Shown here: piece by piece, positions 43,953 to 52,332 of the stretch
How positions within the stretch are numbered: the first letter of the stretch is position 1
Layout of the letters: each line of letters begins with the position of its first letter
Assembly (NCBI GenBank): GCA_016787925.1
Contig: JAEUSK010000259.1
Span: 1 to 52,463 of the forward strand
DNA length: 52,463 nucleotides
DNA from: a bacterium
GTDB lineage: Bacteria; CLD3; SB21
Reading direction: 5' to 3'
The notes under the pieces: generated by a model
Told to the model about the DNA's origin: nothing
What the model saw: the letters and a program-made list of their open reading frames with translations, nothing else
Databases searched by the model: none
Program-made: the position numbers and the translations under genes

Positions 43953-46900
43953 TTGGAGTTGTTTTCTTCAACTATTTTGTCAAAGTATGCTAAAGTTTTT
44001 TCCGTATCGGTTGTTTCAAACATGTCAGTAATTAGATAGTGTAATTGACTTGGCGTAGCCTTTTTCAAATAGCCAATCAATTCCAATGAAGTTGTATAAG
44101 GTGGCGGTTGAAATTTAACCTCGTTCAGATATTCCTTTAATATTCCGTTCAGTTTTTCTTCTCCGATATATTCACTTAAAGTATAAAGGGCAATCGCTCC
44201 TTTTCCATAAGAAATATAAGTCTGTTCTGGATTCACTAAATACAAGGGAACTTCTTGTTCTGTTTCGTTTGCCCTGCCTTTTAAATAACGGTTGCGCTGT
44301 ATTTTTAGAAATTTTAAGGTACTTTGCTTACCATATTTCATTTCATAAATTTTTGCAGTTATATATTCGGTGATACCTTCGGTTAACAAAGTAGCCCCCA
44401 ACGCATCTGCCGGGATAACCTGATTCCCCCACCATTGATGGGTAAGTTCGTGTGCAGCTACGTAAAATGAAAGATCAATACCCCCAGTTCTTACGGAGTT
44501 GGTATTATTTATAAAACGCATTTCGGATATCTGTATACAGTTGCCAGCGGTAGTAGCATAAGAACCTTCCGACCTTGAAAATTCTATAATTTGAGCTTGG
44601 TGATGTTGATACGGCCCAAAATATCTTGTGTTGTAATCTAAAGAAGATTTCAACCCTTCCATCATTTGGCTTAGGCAATAACTATGCGTTGGGTGATAGT
44701 AAATCCGCAAATCAACGCCTTTGTAATTCTCTTTAAGAACTTCAAATTCACCAGAATTGAAACCAAATACAAACTTAATGGGCATATTCATTTTGTAATA
44801 AAAATATCGTCTTCCACCTTCTTTCCATTCCTTTATTAAATTGCCTGAAGTAATAGCCGTTTGTTTTGACGTTGTACTTAAAATCGCTTCAAAATTAACT
44901 AAATCTGCATCTATGCTCTGGTAATGATTTGTAAGAGCTGTACTGTCATCAGGGTTCTTAATTTTTGAATTTGCAAAATATCCCAGCCTTGGGAAAATGT
45001 CGCTTTTAAGATAAGTTCCGTTTTTTAAAACGTTGGAGTTTTGGGTTAAAAATGTATTAGCCTGATTTTTGATTGTGAACTTTAGGCTGATGCTGTCATT
45101 TGGGGCAATCTCCCTATCCAGCTTGTAAACAGCGAATTTAAAAATTGTATCCTCCGCAATAAGTGTAGATTCGGTTTCAAAGTAAACGTTGGTTATCTCA
45201 TCAAACCCAGTTTTTATTAAAATAGTGTCTATGGGTTGAGCGGTTTTATTCACAAGGATGTATTTTCCATTGGCAATGAAAGAATTGGTTTCAGGAAAGA
45301 TGTCTAATTGGACAAAAACTGATGTAATTCTTGGTTGTTTGGCGTACTCATACTTTCCATATTGCTCTTGAAACTGGGTTAACCGCGCAGCTTTATTTTT
45401 TTCAGAAAATAAATTATTTTCTGGCATCTTTTGTTGTTGAAAAAGATAGAACCCGAATGATAAGAAGCCAACCAACAGCATCACTATAGTAATCGCCAAC
45501 TTACTGTGAAAACGATTTTTGGCGACTGTAAATCTTTCAATGATTGAATTTGTGTGTTCTCTTTGCCACATCAATAACGTGAAGAAAAACATAAATACTC
45601 CGAAAAGCAACCAGTAAAACTTATATAAAAAATAGGGCAGTAACGAATGTCCATAACCATTCATATCAGAATAGTTAAGAAAGAAACTTGCGTCAGGACT
45701 TTCATTAAATCTGACCACATGATTTTCGATACCTAAAGAAGGGAATTGCGAAATGCCTAATGCCATCAAAATAAGTAGGAATAGGCTTAAATACGTGTTG
45801 TTAAACATTGATTGAATCAGTAAAGCAAGGAATGCCCAAATTATAAAACCTATTAAATGAATTGCAAATAAATCAAACAAGTAATGCCTGATTTCAAGCT
45901 GATAATAGCCACTGTTTAATTGAATAGCGACACCTACAATCATTATCAGCGAAAGCAGCAAAACCTGCATTTTAACCAAAGCCAAAAACTTGGAAAACAA
46001 CAAAACCCAATTAGGAACGGCAGTTGCAGAAATTAAATCGGCAATTCGAGACTGTTTTGCCCTGTGAACCAAAATGCCTGCATAAAGAAATGTAAGTATT
46101 TGAATTAGAAATGAATAAAAGAACACAGGTAAACCTAAAATTACCCAAGTGGTGGGCAGCGGTTTGGTCTCTGTCTCCGGGTTCATTTGCAATAGTATAG
46201 CCGCTATAAATAAAATGCCGACAATTAGAATACTTATAAACGCAGGGCTTTTCGTAATAAAGTTGAAATCGGTTTGGGATAATTCCCCCGATAGTTTAAT
46301 GTGTTGAAAGAACGAAAAATTGAACTTCGTTTTGATTAAATTGACGTTGGTGATACTTCCAAAATTATCCTTAGTTATACTCTGTCCTTTTTGAACTTTT
46401 AGGCCGAGGGTCAATGAATTTTGACTAAAAGAAAACCAGCGATAGGCGGCAAAAAAAATTATTATTGCTGCAACAAACCATACCAGTCTATTGTAAAAAA
46501 TGATTGATTGCAGGGGTAAGGGAAGTATATTTTGCTCTGTTGATGACCAATAACGGGTAAGATACTGTGTTGCGTTTTCTCCAAAAGGTTCTATCAGCAA
46601 ACTTGCCGTACTTTCAGGCCCTGCCAACCTGAGTAGGATTTCTTTTAACAGCCAAAAGAGAATGATAGCGATGAAACCCCAATAAATATTTCTGCTAAGT
46701 AACACTACTGTGAAAACGATTACGCTAAACAAAAACAAATTGGGAATCGCAAAAATAAAAAACGTTTGAACATAAGGCGTTGCATCAAAAGAAAGTATCT
46801 GTGCCGGATTGGTAGAGGGTAGTTTTGTTCCAAGCATCAAACCAATCTGTACTGAAAAGGCAAGGGCAGAAAGAATCAGAAAAGCACTGGTAAACTTGGC

Positions 46901-47215
46901 AAAAAGATACTGCGTTTTAGAAATTGGATAAGTAAAGAGAATGTTAATGAAATTACTTCTAATATCCTTGTAGATGCTATCACCTGCAATTGTCGGAATC
47001 AGCAGTAAGAGCAACTTATTAAAAAAATTAACGAAGCCGTATATGCTCATTGGCGAGTTGGCAATATTTTCAGCGGAAGACGAGCCCTCTCCAAATGCAC
47101 CCGAAGCGCCAGCCATACTTAACAACGCCATTAGAAAAAAGGTAAGGAGATAGGCATAAAACGACCAATTTTTTAGCCAATGTTTTATTTCGAAATTTAG
47201 GATATTGATAAACAT
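43946..47215 (-). CDS. ABC-2 type permease fused to an M1-family aminopeptidase domain
   Basis: A 1089-residue membrane protein. Residues 1-590 hold two ABC-2 permease halves, each with about six helices (first from NWSFYAYLLTFFLMALLSMA, second from SPAFISILIVGILFIAAIL). From about 640 a periplasmic M1 peptidase follows, with zinc motif HELTHQWWG (His922, Glu923, His926) and the third ligand Glu in LLTEGITEY. The usual GAMEN exopeptidase loop is replaced by YATTAGNCIQISE, so substrate recognition must differ. This fusion is known in Bacteroidetes, always beside an ATPase gene as here (the ATPase stop overlaps this start). The pair fills an unusually large cassette. The codon use is more AT-rich than in the core block. 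Confidence 0.9.
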   Translation of the reverse strand: MFINILNFEIKHWLKNWSFYAYLLTFFLMALLSMAGASGAFGEGSSSAENIANSPMSIYGFVNFFNKLLLLLIPTIAGDSIYKDIRSNFINILFTYPISKTQYLFAKFTSAFLILSALAFSVQIGLMLGTKLPSTNPAQILSFDATPYVQTFFIFAIPNLFLFSVIVFTVVLLSRNIYWGFIAIILFWLLKEILLRLAGPESTASLLIEPFGENATQYLTRYWSSTEQNILPLPLQSIIFYNRLVWFVAAIIIFFAAYRWFSFSQNSLTLGLKVQKGQSITKDNFGSITNVNLIKTKFNFSFFQHIKLSGELSQTDFNFITKSPAFISILIVGILFIAAILLQMNPETETKPLPTTWVILGLPVFFYSFLIQILTFLYAGILVHRAKQSRIADLISATAVPNWVLLFSKFLALVKMQVLLLSLIMIVGVAIQLNSGYYQLEIRHYLFDLFAIHLIGFIIWAFLALLIQSMFNNTYLSLFLLILMALGISQFPSLGIENHVVRFNESPDASFFLNYSDMNGYGHSLLPYFLYKFYWLLFGVFMFFFTLLMWQREHTNSIIERFTVAKNRFHSKLAITIVMLLVGFLSFGFYLFQQQKMPENNLFSEKNKAARLTQFQEQYGKYEYAKQPRITSVFVQLDIFPETNSFIANGKYILVNKTAQPIDTILIKTGFDEITNVYFETESTLIAEDTIFKFAVYKLDREIAPNDSISLKFTIKNQANTFLTQNSNVLKNGTYLKSDIFPRLGYFANSKIKNPDDSTALTNHYQSIDADLVNFEAILSTTSKQTAITSGNLIKEWKEGGRRYFYYKMNMPIKFVFGFNSGEFEVLKENYKGVDLRIYYHPTHSYCLSQMMEGLKSSLDYNTRYFGPYQHHQAQIIEFSRSEGSYATTAGNCIQISEMRFINNTNSVRTGGIDLSFYVAAHELTHQWWGNQVIPADALGATLLTEGITEYITAKIYEMKYGKQSTLKFLKIQRNRYLKGRANETEQEVPLYLVNPEQTYISYGKGAIALYTLSEYIGEEKLNGILKEYLNEVKFQPPPYTTSLELIGYLKKATPSQLHYLITDMFETTDTEKTLAYFDKIVEENNSNR

Positions 47216-48102
47216 CAGGTATCTATTTTATTGTAGTTTTTCAAAGCAATAAAATAGACATCTTCCAAATTTGGGGTTGCAGGCGCAAAATTTTCTGCTG
47301 GTTGTTCACTGGCATAAACTCTAATATTTATAGAATTATCATCATTGTATCGGGACGAAAGAACAAGAAATCTTTTTTCCATTTCTTCGAGTTTTTCTCT
47401 GTCGAAGTTGGTTGCCCATATTTGGTTTTCTATTTCTTTGGTAGCTTCCGTTGGTTTCATTTTTTTCAATATTTTACCACCATTCATAATAGCCATATCG
47501 TTGCATAAATCTTTAATATCATCCACGATGTGAGTCGAAAAGATAATAATATTAGAACTTGCAATTTCCCGAAGCACATTTAAAAACCGGTTACGTTCTG
47601 CGGGATCTAAACCCGCAGTAGGTTCATCTACAATAATTAGTTTAGGATTGTTGAGTAACAGTTGGGCAATGCCGAAGCGTTGTTTCATTCCGCCTGAATA
47701 GCCGTCAACATACTTTTTTCTAACGTCATATAGGTTGGTAATTTCCAAAACCTGTTTTATTACAGTGTTTCGTTCTTTTTTTGAAGCAATGCCTTTAAGC
47801 GTAGCTAAATATTCCAAAAGGCTCTCTGCCGACATTTTGGGATAAACGCCAAACTCCTGTGGTAGGTATCCTAAACTTTTTCGCAAATCCATTGGCTTTT
47901 TCAATACATCTATGTATTCAAAAACAACCGAACCTTCATCGGGACTTTGTAGGGTCGCAAGTGTTCGCATTAAGGATGATTTGCCTGCTCCGTTAGGTCC
48001 AAGCAAGCCAAACATACCTTTCTGTATTTCCAAAGTAATATTGTCTAAGGCTTTAACACCGTTAGGATAGGTTTTTGAAAGGTTATTTATTTTTAAAATC
48101 AT
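47215..48102 (-). CDS. ABC transporter ATP-binding protein
   Basis: A 295-residue ATPase of the CcmA/drug-exporter type. Walker A is LLGPNGAGKSSLMRTL (about 34-46), the Q-loop is in YLPQEFGVYP, the signature motif is YSGGMKQRFG, Walker B is LIIVDEPTAGLDP, and the switch His is in IIFSTHIVDD. The C-terminal extension (about 215-295) is typical of ABC-2 exporters. It would power the permease/M1 protein encoded next; the stop and the next start overlap as TGATG. It is the first gene of its cassette, with attC-like site B upstream. Confidence 0.95.
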   Translation of the reverse strand: MILKINNLSKTYPNGVKALDNITLEIQKGMFGLLGPNGAGKSSLMRTLATLQSPDEGSVVFEYIDVLKKPMDLRKSLGYLPQEFGVYPKMSAESLLEYLATLKGIASKKERNTVIKQVLEITNLYDVRKKYVDGYSGGMKQRFGIAQLLLNNPKLIIVDEPTAGLDPAERNRFLNVLREIASSNIIIFSTHIVDDIKDLCNDMAIMNGGKILKKMKPTEATKEIENQIWATNFDREKLEEMEKRFLVLSSRYNDDNSINIRVYASEQPAENFAPATPNLEDVYFIALKNYNKIDT

Positions 48103-48176
48103 TTGTTTTTCACTTGTAGTGTCAATATGACGATGGAATTTCGTTTATTGTTACAGATGGTCGTTCGGTATGCTTG

Positions 48177-48381
48177 CCGCTAACGGATCAGGTATTGCCG
48201 AAGTGCAGAAAATAGAATTCCGTCGGCCTTGGCAAGTGAAGCCGAAATTTATACTTCAAAGATGAGGGTTTGCATATAGCTAAGTTTATAACCTCCTCCC
48301 CGATATGCAGCTAAAATGAAAAACAAAAGCTGGATAATGCATTCCATAAGACTGCATTTTGGAAATACCATGTTGGCGGTT
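48177..48381 (-). repeat. attC-like site B (end of the serine hydrolase cassette)
   Basis: The arms ggtattgccgaagtgcag (from 48191) and ctgcattttggaaatacc (ending 48369) pair with three mismatches. The minus-strand cores are ACCGCCAAC next to the hydrolase stop and CGTTAGCGG on the ABC side. The loop between arms is about 145 nt, the longest of the set. The R'' core is complementary to the first bases of the serine-hydrolase cassette (TTGGCGGT at 49525). Confidence 0.7.
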
Positions 48382-48388
48382 CGTGCTG

Positions 48389-49486
48389 TCAAAGAAATAA
48401 GTCCGTAATTCTTAAAATAAAGCGTTGGTCAAAGTTGGTACTTAAATTACAAGTAATTGCTATTGTCAACTGCTCTTCAGGATAAACCAAAAGAAAAGAA
48501 CGACCGCCAATCGAACTTCCACCATGATAAGCATATTTTCGTTGCAGACTATCCTTGTCTAATTTCCAGCCAATTCCATAGGCTATCTTTTCACCATTTT
48601 GTAAAGTGCCTTCACTCCAAAACGTTTGTAATGTAGGCTCGCTTATAAATTGATGCTTTGATAGCTTTTGGGTCATACAGATGAGGTCAAGTGGGGTTGA
48701 GAGAAAACCGCCGCCGGCCCATTTGTTTGAATTGTTGACATGATAGCCGTTAACAATCTTTCCCATTGATTCGTCATAAAATCTCACCCTATTGCTAATG
48801 ATACTGTCATTAAAGTCAGGAACAGTGTTTCGCAAACCCATCGGAGCAAGAACGCTGTCACGCATGTAAATCAGAAAATCCTTGTGGGCCGCACCTTCAA
48901 TAGCAGCACTTAACAACACGTAGCCATAAGTAGAATAGCTATATTTTGTACCGGGTTGAAACAGCAGTGAGTCGTCTTTGAAAATGGAAATAGCTTCCTT
49001 TACGGTGTCATAGTTTTTATCGCTTACATATTCCCCGTTTCTATAGTTGTAATCACGTATTCCTGCGGTATGGGAAGCAAGTTGGTGGATAGAGACAGGA
49101 TATTTTTTTTCTGGGAAATACGGAACATATTTTTGAACAGGGTCTGAAAGATGAATGGCGTTTTGTTCAATCAGTTTTCCTAATGCAAGAGCAGTTAAGG
49201 TTTTGGAAACACTGCCAATGCGAAACTTAGATTGCAAAGTTACGGGCACTTTGTTTTCGATGTCTGCATAGCCAAACCCCTGCGCCCATAAAATCTTGTC
49301 CTTTGTTGAAACACAAACAGCCAACCCCGGAATGCTTTTCTCCTTCATCAAAGAGTCAATCAGTTTTTGAGCTGTTTCAATTTTTGCCAAATATTTTCTG
49401 TCGACGAAAAGGGACTTTGTTTGGTCTATTGTCTGTGCGTTGCCTATACCGCTTAGCAACAGAAAAAAGGTTACTAATTTTTTCAT
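48389..49486 (-). CDS. LACTB-like serine hydrolase (beta-lactamase/transpeptidase fold)
   Basis: About 365 residues. A signal peptide (MKKLVTFFLLLSGIGNAQ) precedes a class-C-type beta-lactamase fold. The nucleophile motif is Ser92-Val-Ser-Lys95 in RIGSVSKTLTAL, the second motif is the Tyr of YSYSTYGYVLL (YST instead of YxN, as in the LACTB group) and the third is HGGSSIGG, in place of KTG. Such proteins are usually peptidases or esterases and rarely confer drug resistance. I chose the ATG at 49484-49486. A longer frame begins with a TTG inside the attC core and would disrupt the signal peptide. It sits alone in its cassette, followed after 9 bp by site B. Confidence 0.88.
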   Translation of the reverse strand: MKKLVTFFLLLSGIGNAQTIDQTKSLFVDRKYLAKIETAQKLIDSLMKEKSIPGLAVCVSTKDKILWAQGFGYADIENKVPVTLQSKFRIGSVSKTLTALALGKLIEQNAIHLSDPVQKYVPYFPEKKYPVSIHQLASHTAGIRDYNYRNGEYVSDKNYDTVKEAISIFKDDSLLFQPGTKYSYSTYGYVLLSAAIEGAAHKDFLIYMRDSVLAPMGLRNTVPDFNDSIISNRVRFYDESMGKIVNGYHVNNSNKWAGGGFLSTPLDLICMTQKLSKHQFISEPTLQTFWSEGTLQNGEKIAYGIGWKLDKDSLQRKYAYHGGSSIGGRSFLLVYPEEQLTIAITCNLSTNFDQRFILRITDLFL

Positions 49487-49518
49487 TTTCAAAGTAAGTA
49501 AGGTTCGTCTGAGCATGA

Positions 49519-49648
49519 CCGCCAACGTTTCGGGGGTTTGCGATGGCGGGAAGTTTTAGCACTAATCTTGTTCGGAGAACTGAATTTCCACCTCTTACAA
49601 GTGTGTCTGCGAAGCACGGCCCCCCTATCGCCAATTCCTTGTTACAAG
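49519..49648 (-). repeat. attC-like site C (end of the amidohydrolase cassette)
   Basis: Arms ggtttgcgatggcggg and cccccctatcgccaattcc pair imperfectly. The minus-strand cores are CTTGTAAC, 10 bp after the amidohydrolase stop, and CGTTGGCGG. Over its whole length it is visibly homologous to site E, including the loop (tttagcacta, ggagaactgaa, ttccacct, tgtct), so the loop as well as the arms is conserved. Confidence 0.75.
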
Positions 49649-49655
49649 CAGTTTT

Positions 49656-50648
49656 TTATTCATTCATCCATTTTTTTGAGTTAGTCTGAATAATTTGAAT
49701 TTCTTTTTTGTTCAGTCCAACTTTTTGTAACAAGATTTCTTCATATTTGCTAGCATTATACAAAGGGTAATCTGTACCGAATAAAATATGTTTTATTCCA
49801 ATTTTATGAATGTAAGTATTCAATATTTTGAATTCTTCATCAGATAACTTATTCATCCCTTCACTGTTCTTATCCAATGCAACGGCTGAAATATCGAGAT
49901 AAATTGTATGCCGTTCCGAAATTTTATCTCGTAATTTCTCATAAGCAACTATGAATGCTTTAGTTTTATCAGAGAATCCGCCCGATGTCCCAAAATGAGC
50001 CATATTTATTTTTATTGGCCTTAAATTTGCCAAGACGGAATCCACTAATAAAGCCAAATCGTCTTTTCCAAATTTTGGGTGCCAATTATCAAAATGTAAA
50101 AGAATGGGCAATTGCAATTCCGATGCTTTTTCAAAAATTGACTTTACTTTTTCTAAATGCTCTGGTTCTGTCAAATATACCTGTGATGCATTAAAATGAA
50201 GTTTTAAGCCAATACCCTTGTTAGATTGAAAACACCTTTCAATTTCATCATTGGAATAATCTCTTAACGGATTGACCGTAATGAAGGGTCTGACTTTACT
50301 GGGATATTTGCTGGTTGTTTCCAGTAAGTAATCGTTCTCTTCTTGAAGCTTTTCTTTTGGGTTCTCACCTTGAAAATACTCTGGATTTTCATAAACGTAA
50401 CCCATTCCAATTAAGTCTATCTTTGTTGCACCAACATTGGATAAAATTGTATCAATGTTAAAGTAGTTGGCTTCTGTTCTTCCAAAAGGAATTCCTATTG
50501 CCTTCCAATCAGAAATTAAGCCGGGACTCATCAAATGAACGTGACAATCATATAATTGAGTTTCGTTATTTTTTGAGTGTGAATTGGTAAGTTTCGGACT
50601 ACAACAAACCGGTATCAAAAACAGATACAGAAATAGTAAAACTCTCAT
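49656..50648 (-). CDS. amidohydrolase-2 family metal-dependent hydrolase, lipoprotein
   Basis: A 330-residue TIM-barrel hydrolase. The N-terminus is a lipoprotein signal (MRVLLFLYLFLIPVCCSP). The metal-binding HxH motif is in YDCHVHLMSPG. Further barrel ligands fit LPILLHFDNWHP, INMAHFGTSGG and the catalytic Asp in ILFGTDYPLYN. This family includes decarboxylases and lactonases, and the substrate is unknown. Its ATG overlaps the stop of the small upstream gene by 4 bp. Attachment-like site C begins 10 bp after its stop, so the pair forms one cassette. Confidence 0.85.
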   Translation of the reverse strand: MRVLLFLYLFLIPVCCSPKLTNSHSKNNETQLYDCHVHLMSPGLISDWKAIGIPFGRTEANYFNIDTILSNVGATKIDLIGMGYVYENPEYFQGENPKEKLQEENDYLLETTSKYPSKVRPFITVNPLRDYSNDEIERCFQSNKGIGLKLHFNASQVYLTEPEHLEKVKSIFEKASELQLPILLHFDNWHPKFGKDDLALLVDSVLANLRPIKINMAHFGTSGGFSDKTKAFIVAYEKLRDKISERHTIYLDISAVALDKNSEGMNKLSDEEFKILNTYIHKIGIKHILFGTDYPLYNASKYEEILLQKVGLNKKEIQIIQTNSKKWMNE

Positions 50649-50941
50649 TTTTTAATTCTTAATTTATGTGGACTTGTTTTAGGTATTCTTTCAATTATCC
50701 CTCTTGCTTCCAAGTCGAGTTTGACAGTAACAATATACCAAACTACTTTTCCATCAAACGTATCAGTGAGTTTTTCAATGGCAAGGTCGTTCAAATCTTC
50801 ATAAGTAATTTCCTTATGCTTTTCAATGGTTTCAATTATGAAATCTTTTATGATGTCATACCTTCTTTTAAGTATATTAACACCTTTCTTACCTTGGGGG
50901 TGAAGGGTTAAAATTTTATTATCGTCAAACATTTTGGCCAT
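50645..50941 (-). CDS. small winged-helix-like protein (DUF6958-like)
   Basis: A 98-residue protein. It begins with a short segment (ILTLHPQGKKGVNILKRRYD) that I associate with DUF6958 proteins. The rest reads as three helices and a wing: IIKDFIIETIEKHKEITYED, LNDLAIEKL, then VKLDLEARGIIERIPKTSPH. The pattern resembles a winged-helix DNA-binding or protein-binding fold. It overlaps the amidohydrolase start by 4 bp. No ribosome binding site is clear. The family name is from memory. Confidence 0.65.
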   Translation of the reverse strand: MAKMFDDNKILTLHPQGKKGVNILKRRYDIIKDFIIETIEKHKEITYEDLNDLAIEKLTDTFDGKVVWYIVTVKLDLEARGIIERIPKTSPHKLRIKK

Positions 50942-50945
50942 TCTA

Positions 50946-51119
50946 AGTTAACAAATCGATTATTAGAAATAACATTAGTCACTCAATCGTTTATGAAAAC
51001 CTTCAAAATAGCGGGTAAACGCGGTTTGCTATTGATAAGTGTAAGGTAGAGACATGACTAAAGCACCTAGTATAATTCTTCAATTATTGACAAAGTACTT
51101 TTTAAAGATGTTATGCGCC
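50946..51119 (-). repeat. degenerate attC-like site D (end of the RDD cassette)
   Basis: The minus-strand outer cores are GGCGCATAAC, 16 bp after the RDD stop, and GTTAACTT near 50947. The stem arms match only weakly. The R'' side is nonetheless convincing because ttgaaacggcgcataac (minus, 51126-51110) is complementary to the start of the RDD cassette at site E. Confidence 0.4.
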
Positions 51120-51134
51120 GTTTCAACCCACATA

Positions 51135-51629
51135 TCACTTCACCTTGACAACGGCGGTCTCAGCAATTCTATCGTGAACGGCTTGCCTGTTGTCGTACCA
51201 GGCCGCCTGTAGGAACCCAAAACCGGCTTCAAGGGCCGAGGCTCCATAACCGAGAGATCTTTCCAAAGACTGCCAGAGAGATAGTCTATTTCCTTTAAGT
51301 GAAACTACGCGAATTTTGAGCAGTTTTTTACCAAGGGTGTAACCGTTCCAGAGATAGGTTAGAAAACCAAAGTATATTAGTAGGGCAATTACACCTTTGA
51401 AGCTGTGGAACGGATCAAAAGGAACGACAAATTTGTCCGTCACGCCGGACTTGAAATCTACGTATGCCGTAGGCAAGCCAATCAAAATAACAAAGAACAG
51501 GATAACGAAAAGATCGACAACAAAGGCAACAACACGAGACCGGAAGGAAGCCAGTGGTCTGCCCTCCAGAGACCGAAGGTGGTCAAGGTGTCTGGCGCGG
51601 AATTGTGAGTCACGACTAATTAATTGCAT
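51135..51629 (-). CDS. RDD family membrane protein
   Basis: A 164-residue protein. The RDD domain starts with LASFRSRVVAFVVDLFVILF (Arg and Asp of the family signature), has a second helix near 72-92 (VIALLIYFGFLTYLWNGYTL), and the GKKLLKIRVVSLKGNRLSLW segment. NRQAVHDRIAETAVVK is the conserved closing motif with the second Asp. RDD proteins are small membrane proteins of unclear transport function; one member has been linked to sodium/proton exchange. It lies alone between sites D and E. The ATG is chosen as the only one in reasonable position. Confidence 0.85.
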   Translation of the reverse strand: MQLISRDSQFRARHLDHLRSLEGRPLASFRSRVVAFVVDLFVILFFVILIGLPTAYVDFKSGVTDKFVVPFDPFHSFKGVIALLIYFGFLTYLWNGYTLGKKLLKIRVVSLKGNRLSLWQSLERSLGYGASALEAGFGFLQAAWYDNRQAVHDRIAETAVVKVK

Positions 51630-51656
51630 GGCAGTCTCGTATCAGTAGATTGAAAT

Positions 51657-51795
51657 GGCGCATAACGTTTCTGTGGTTTGCAATGGCGTGGAGCTTTAGC
51701 ACTAAACTGCATTTGGAGAACTGAACTTCCACCTTGCACAAATCTGTCTACAAAGTACGGAACTCCCGCTATCGCCAATCCCTTGTTAACAGCAG
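51657..51795 (-). repeat. attC-like site E (end of the DUF2200 cassette)
   Basis: Arms ggtttgcaatggcgtgga (from 51675) and tcccgctatcgccaatccc (ending 51782) pair well. Minus-strand cores are CTGTTAAC and AAACGTTATGCGCC, the closest of the set to a classical attC end (CGTTATGC). The left arm again has extra unpaired bases next to the core. It is about 80% identical by eye to site C. Confidence 0.75.
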
Positions 51796-51829
51796 TGTTT
51801 CTGTCTGTCGTGTCGCTCGTCATGTGACT

Positions 51830-52195
51830 TCACCCAACTCTTAAAATCTTTTCCATTTTTTTTCCTTTCGCCAATTCGCCCACCAATTTATCTAAATATC
51901 TCACTTGTCGCGTTAATGGATTTTCAATTTCTTCTATCCGATAACCACAAATTACTCCAGTAATTAGTGGTGCATTGGGGTTTAGTTTTGCTCTCTTAAA
52001 AAATGTTTCAAAAGTCACTTTCTCGTCAATGAGTTCTTGTAGTTTTCTGTTATCAAAACCTGTCAACCATTCTATTACTAGATGTAATTCTGCTTTTGTT
52101 CTGTCTTTGCTCTCAACCTTAGTAACATAGTGCGGATACACCGATGCAAATGTCATTTTTGCAATTCGTTCATTGTGTTCTGGAGTTATTTTCAT
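51830..52195 (-). CDS. DUF2200 family protein
   Basis: A 121-residue cytoplasmic protein of the DUF2200 family: [20 protein letters not shown], then [40 protein letters not shown] and [20 protein letters not shown]. The fold and role are unknown. Members are frequent in mobile and integron cassette contexts, to my recollection. Its stop lies about 35 bp before site E. Upstream 115 bp separate it from a possible IS end. Confidence 0.85.
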   Translation of the reverse strand: MKITPEHNERIAKMTFASVYPHYVTKVESKDRTKAELHLVIEWLTGFDNRKLQELIDEKVTFETFFKRAKLNPNAPLITGVICGYRIEEIENPLTRQVRYLDKLVGELAKGKKMEKILRVG

Positions 52196-52280
52196 ATTTT
52201 ATGCCTTAATGTTGTCTGTGAAATGTTGTCAGTCGTGTTAGGTGATTGTCTGTCCGCAATAATTTTTTGTATAAAAGTGA

Positions 52281-52299
52281 AAGGTGGACAGTCCACCTT
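52281..52299. repeat. 19-bp palindrome near the right edge
   Basis: aaggtggacagtccacctt is a perfect inverted repeat (9-bp arms and a single central base). It lies between the DUF2200 gene and the IS end repeats. It could be an operator or part of a degraded insertion site. Confidence 0.4.
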
Positions 52300-52332
52300 C
52301 GGCTTTACAAATTGTCGTGATTGGTACGGTTT

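Larger units (their letters stand above)
43828..51665 (-). mobile_element. integron-type gene-cassette array (no integrase in window)
   Basis: At least five minus-strand units lie head to tail, each a gene or gene pair followed within about 20 bp by a folded attC-like site: ABC ATPase plus permease/M1 (48183-43828, 4356 bp), serine hydrolase (49525-48184, 1342 bp), amidohydrolase plus small protein (about 50951-49526), RDD protein (51665 to about 50952) and DUF2200 (upstream end not defined). Boundaries are placed at the G/TT cut expected in the GTTRRRY core. Cassettes are promoterless as a rule and no gene here has a clear promoter. The integrase and attI would lie to the right of the window, beyond the IS element. 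Confidence 0.7.

Noticed and set aside
49377-49634. Minus-strand open frame of 85 codons
   Set aside because: It spans attC-like site C and the start of the serine hydrolase gene in another frame, with no family match.
51620-51823. Minus-strand open frame of 67 codons
   Set aside because: It lies within attC-like site E; a conserved loop sequence explains the open frame.
52196-52260. An isolated GTTAGGT core near 52238 that fits GTTRRRY exactly
   Set aside because: No matching arm or second core within range; the ACCTAAC complement has no partner before the DUF2200 start, so I do not call it an attC.
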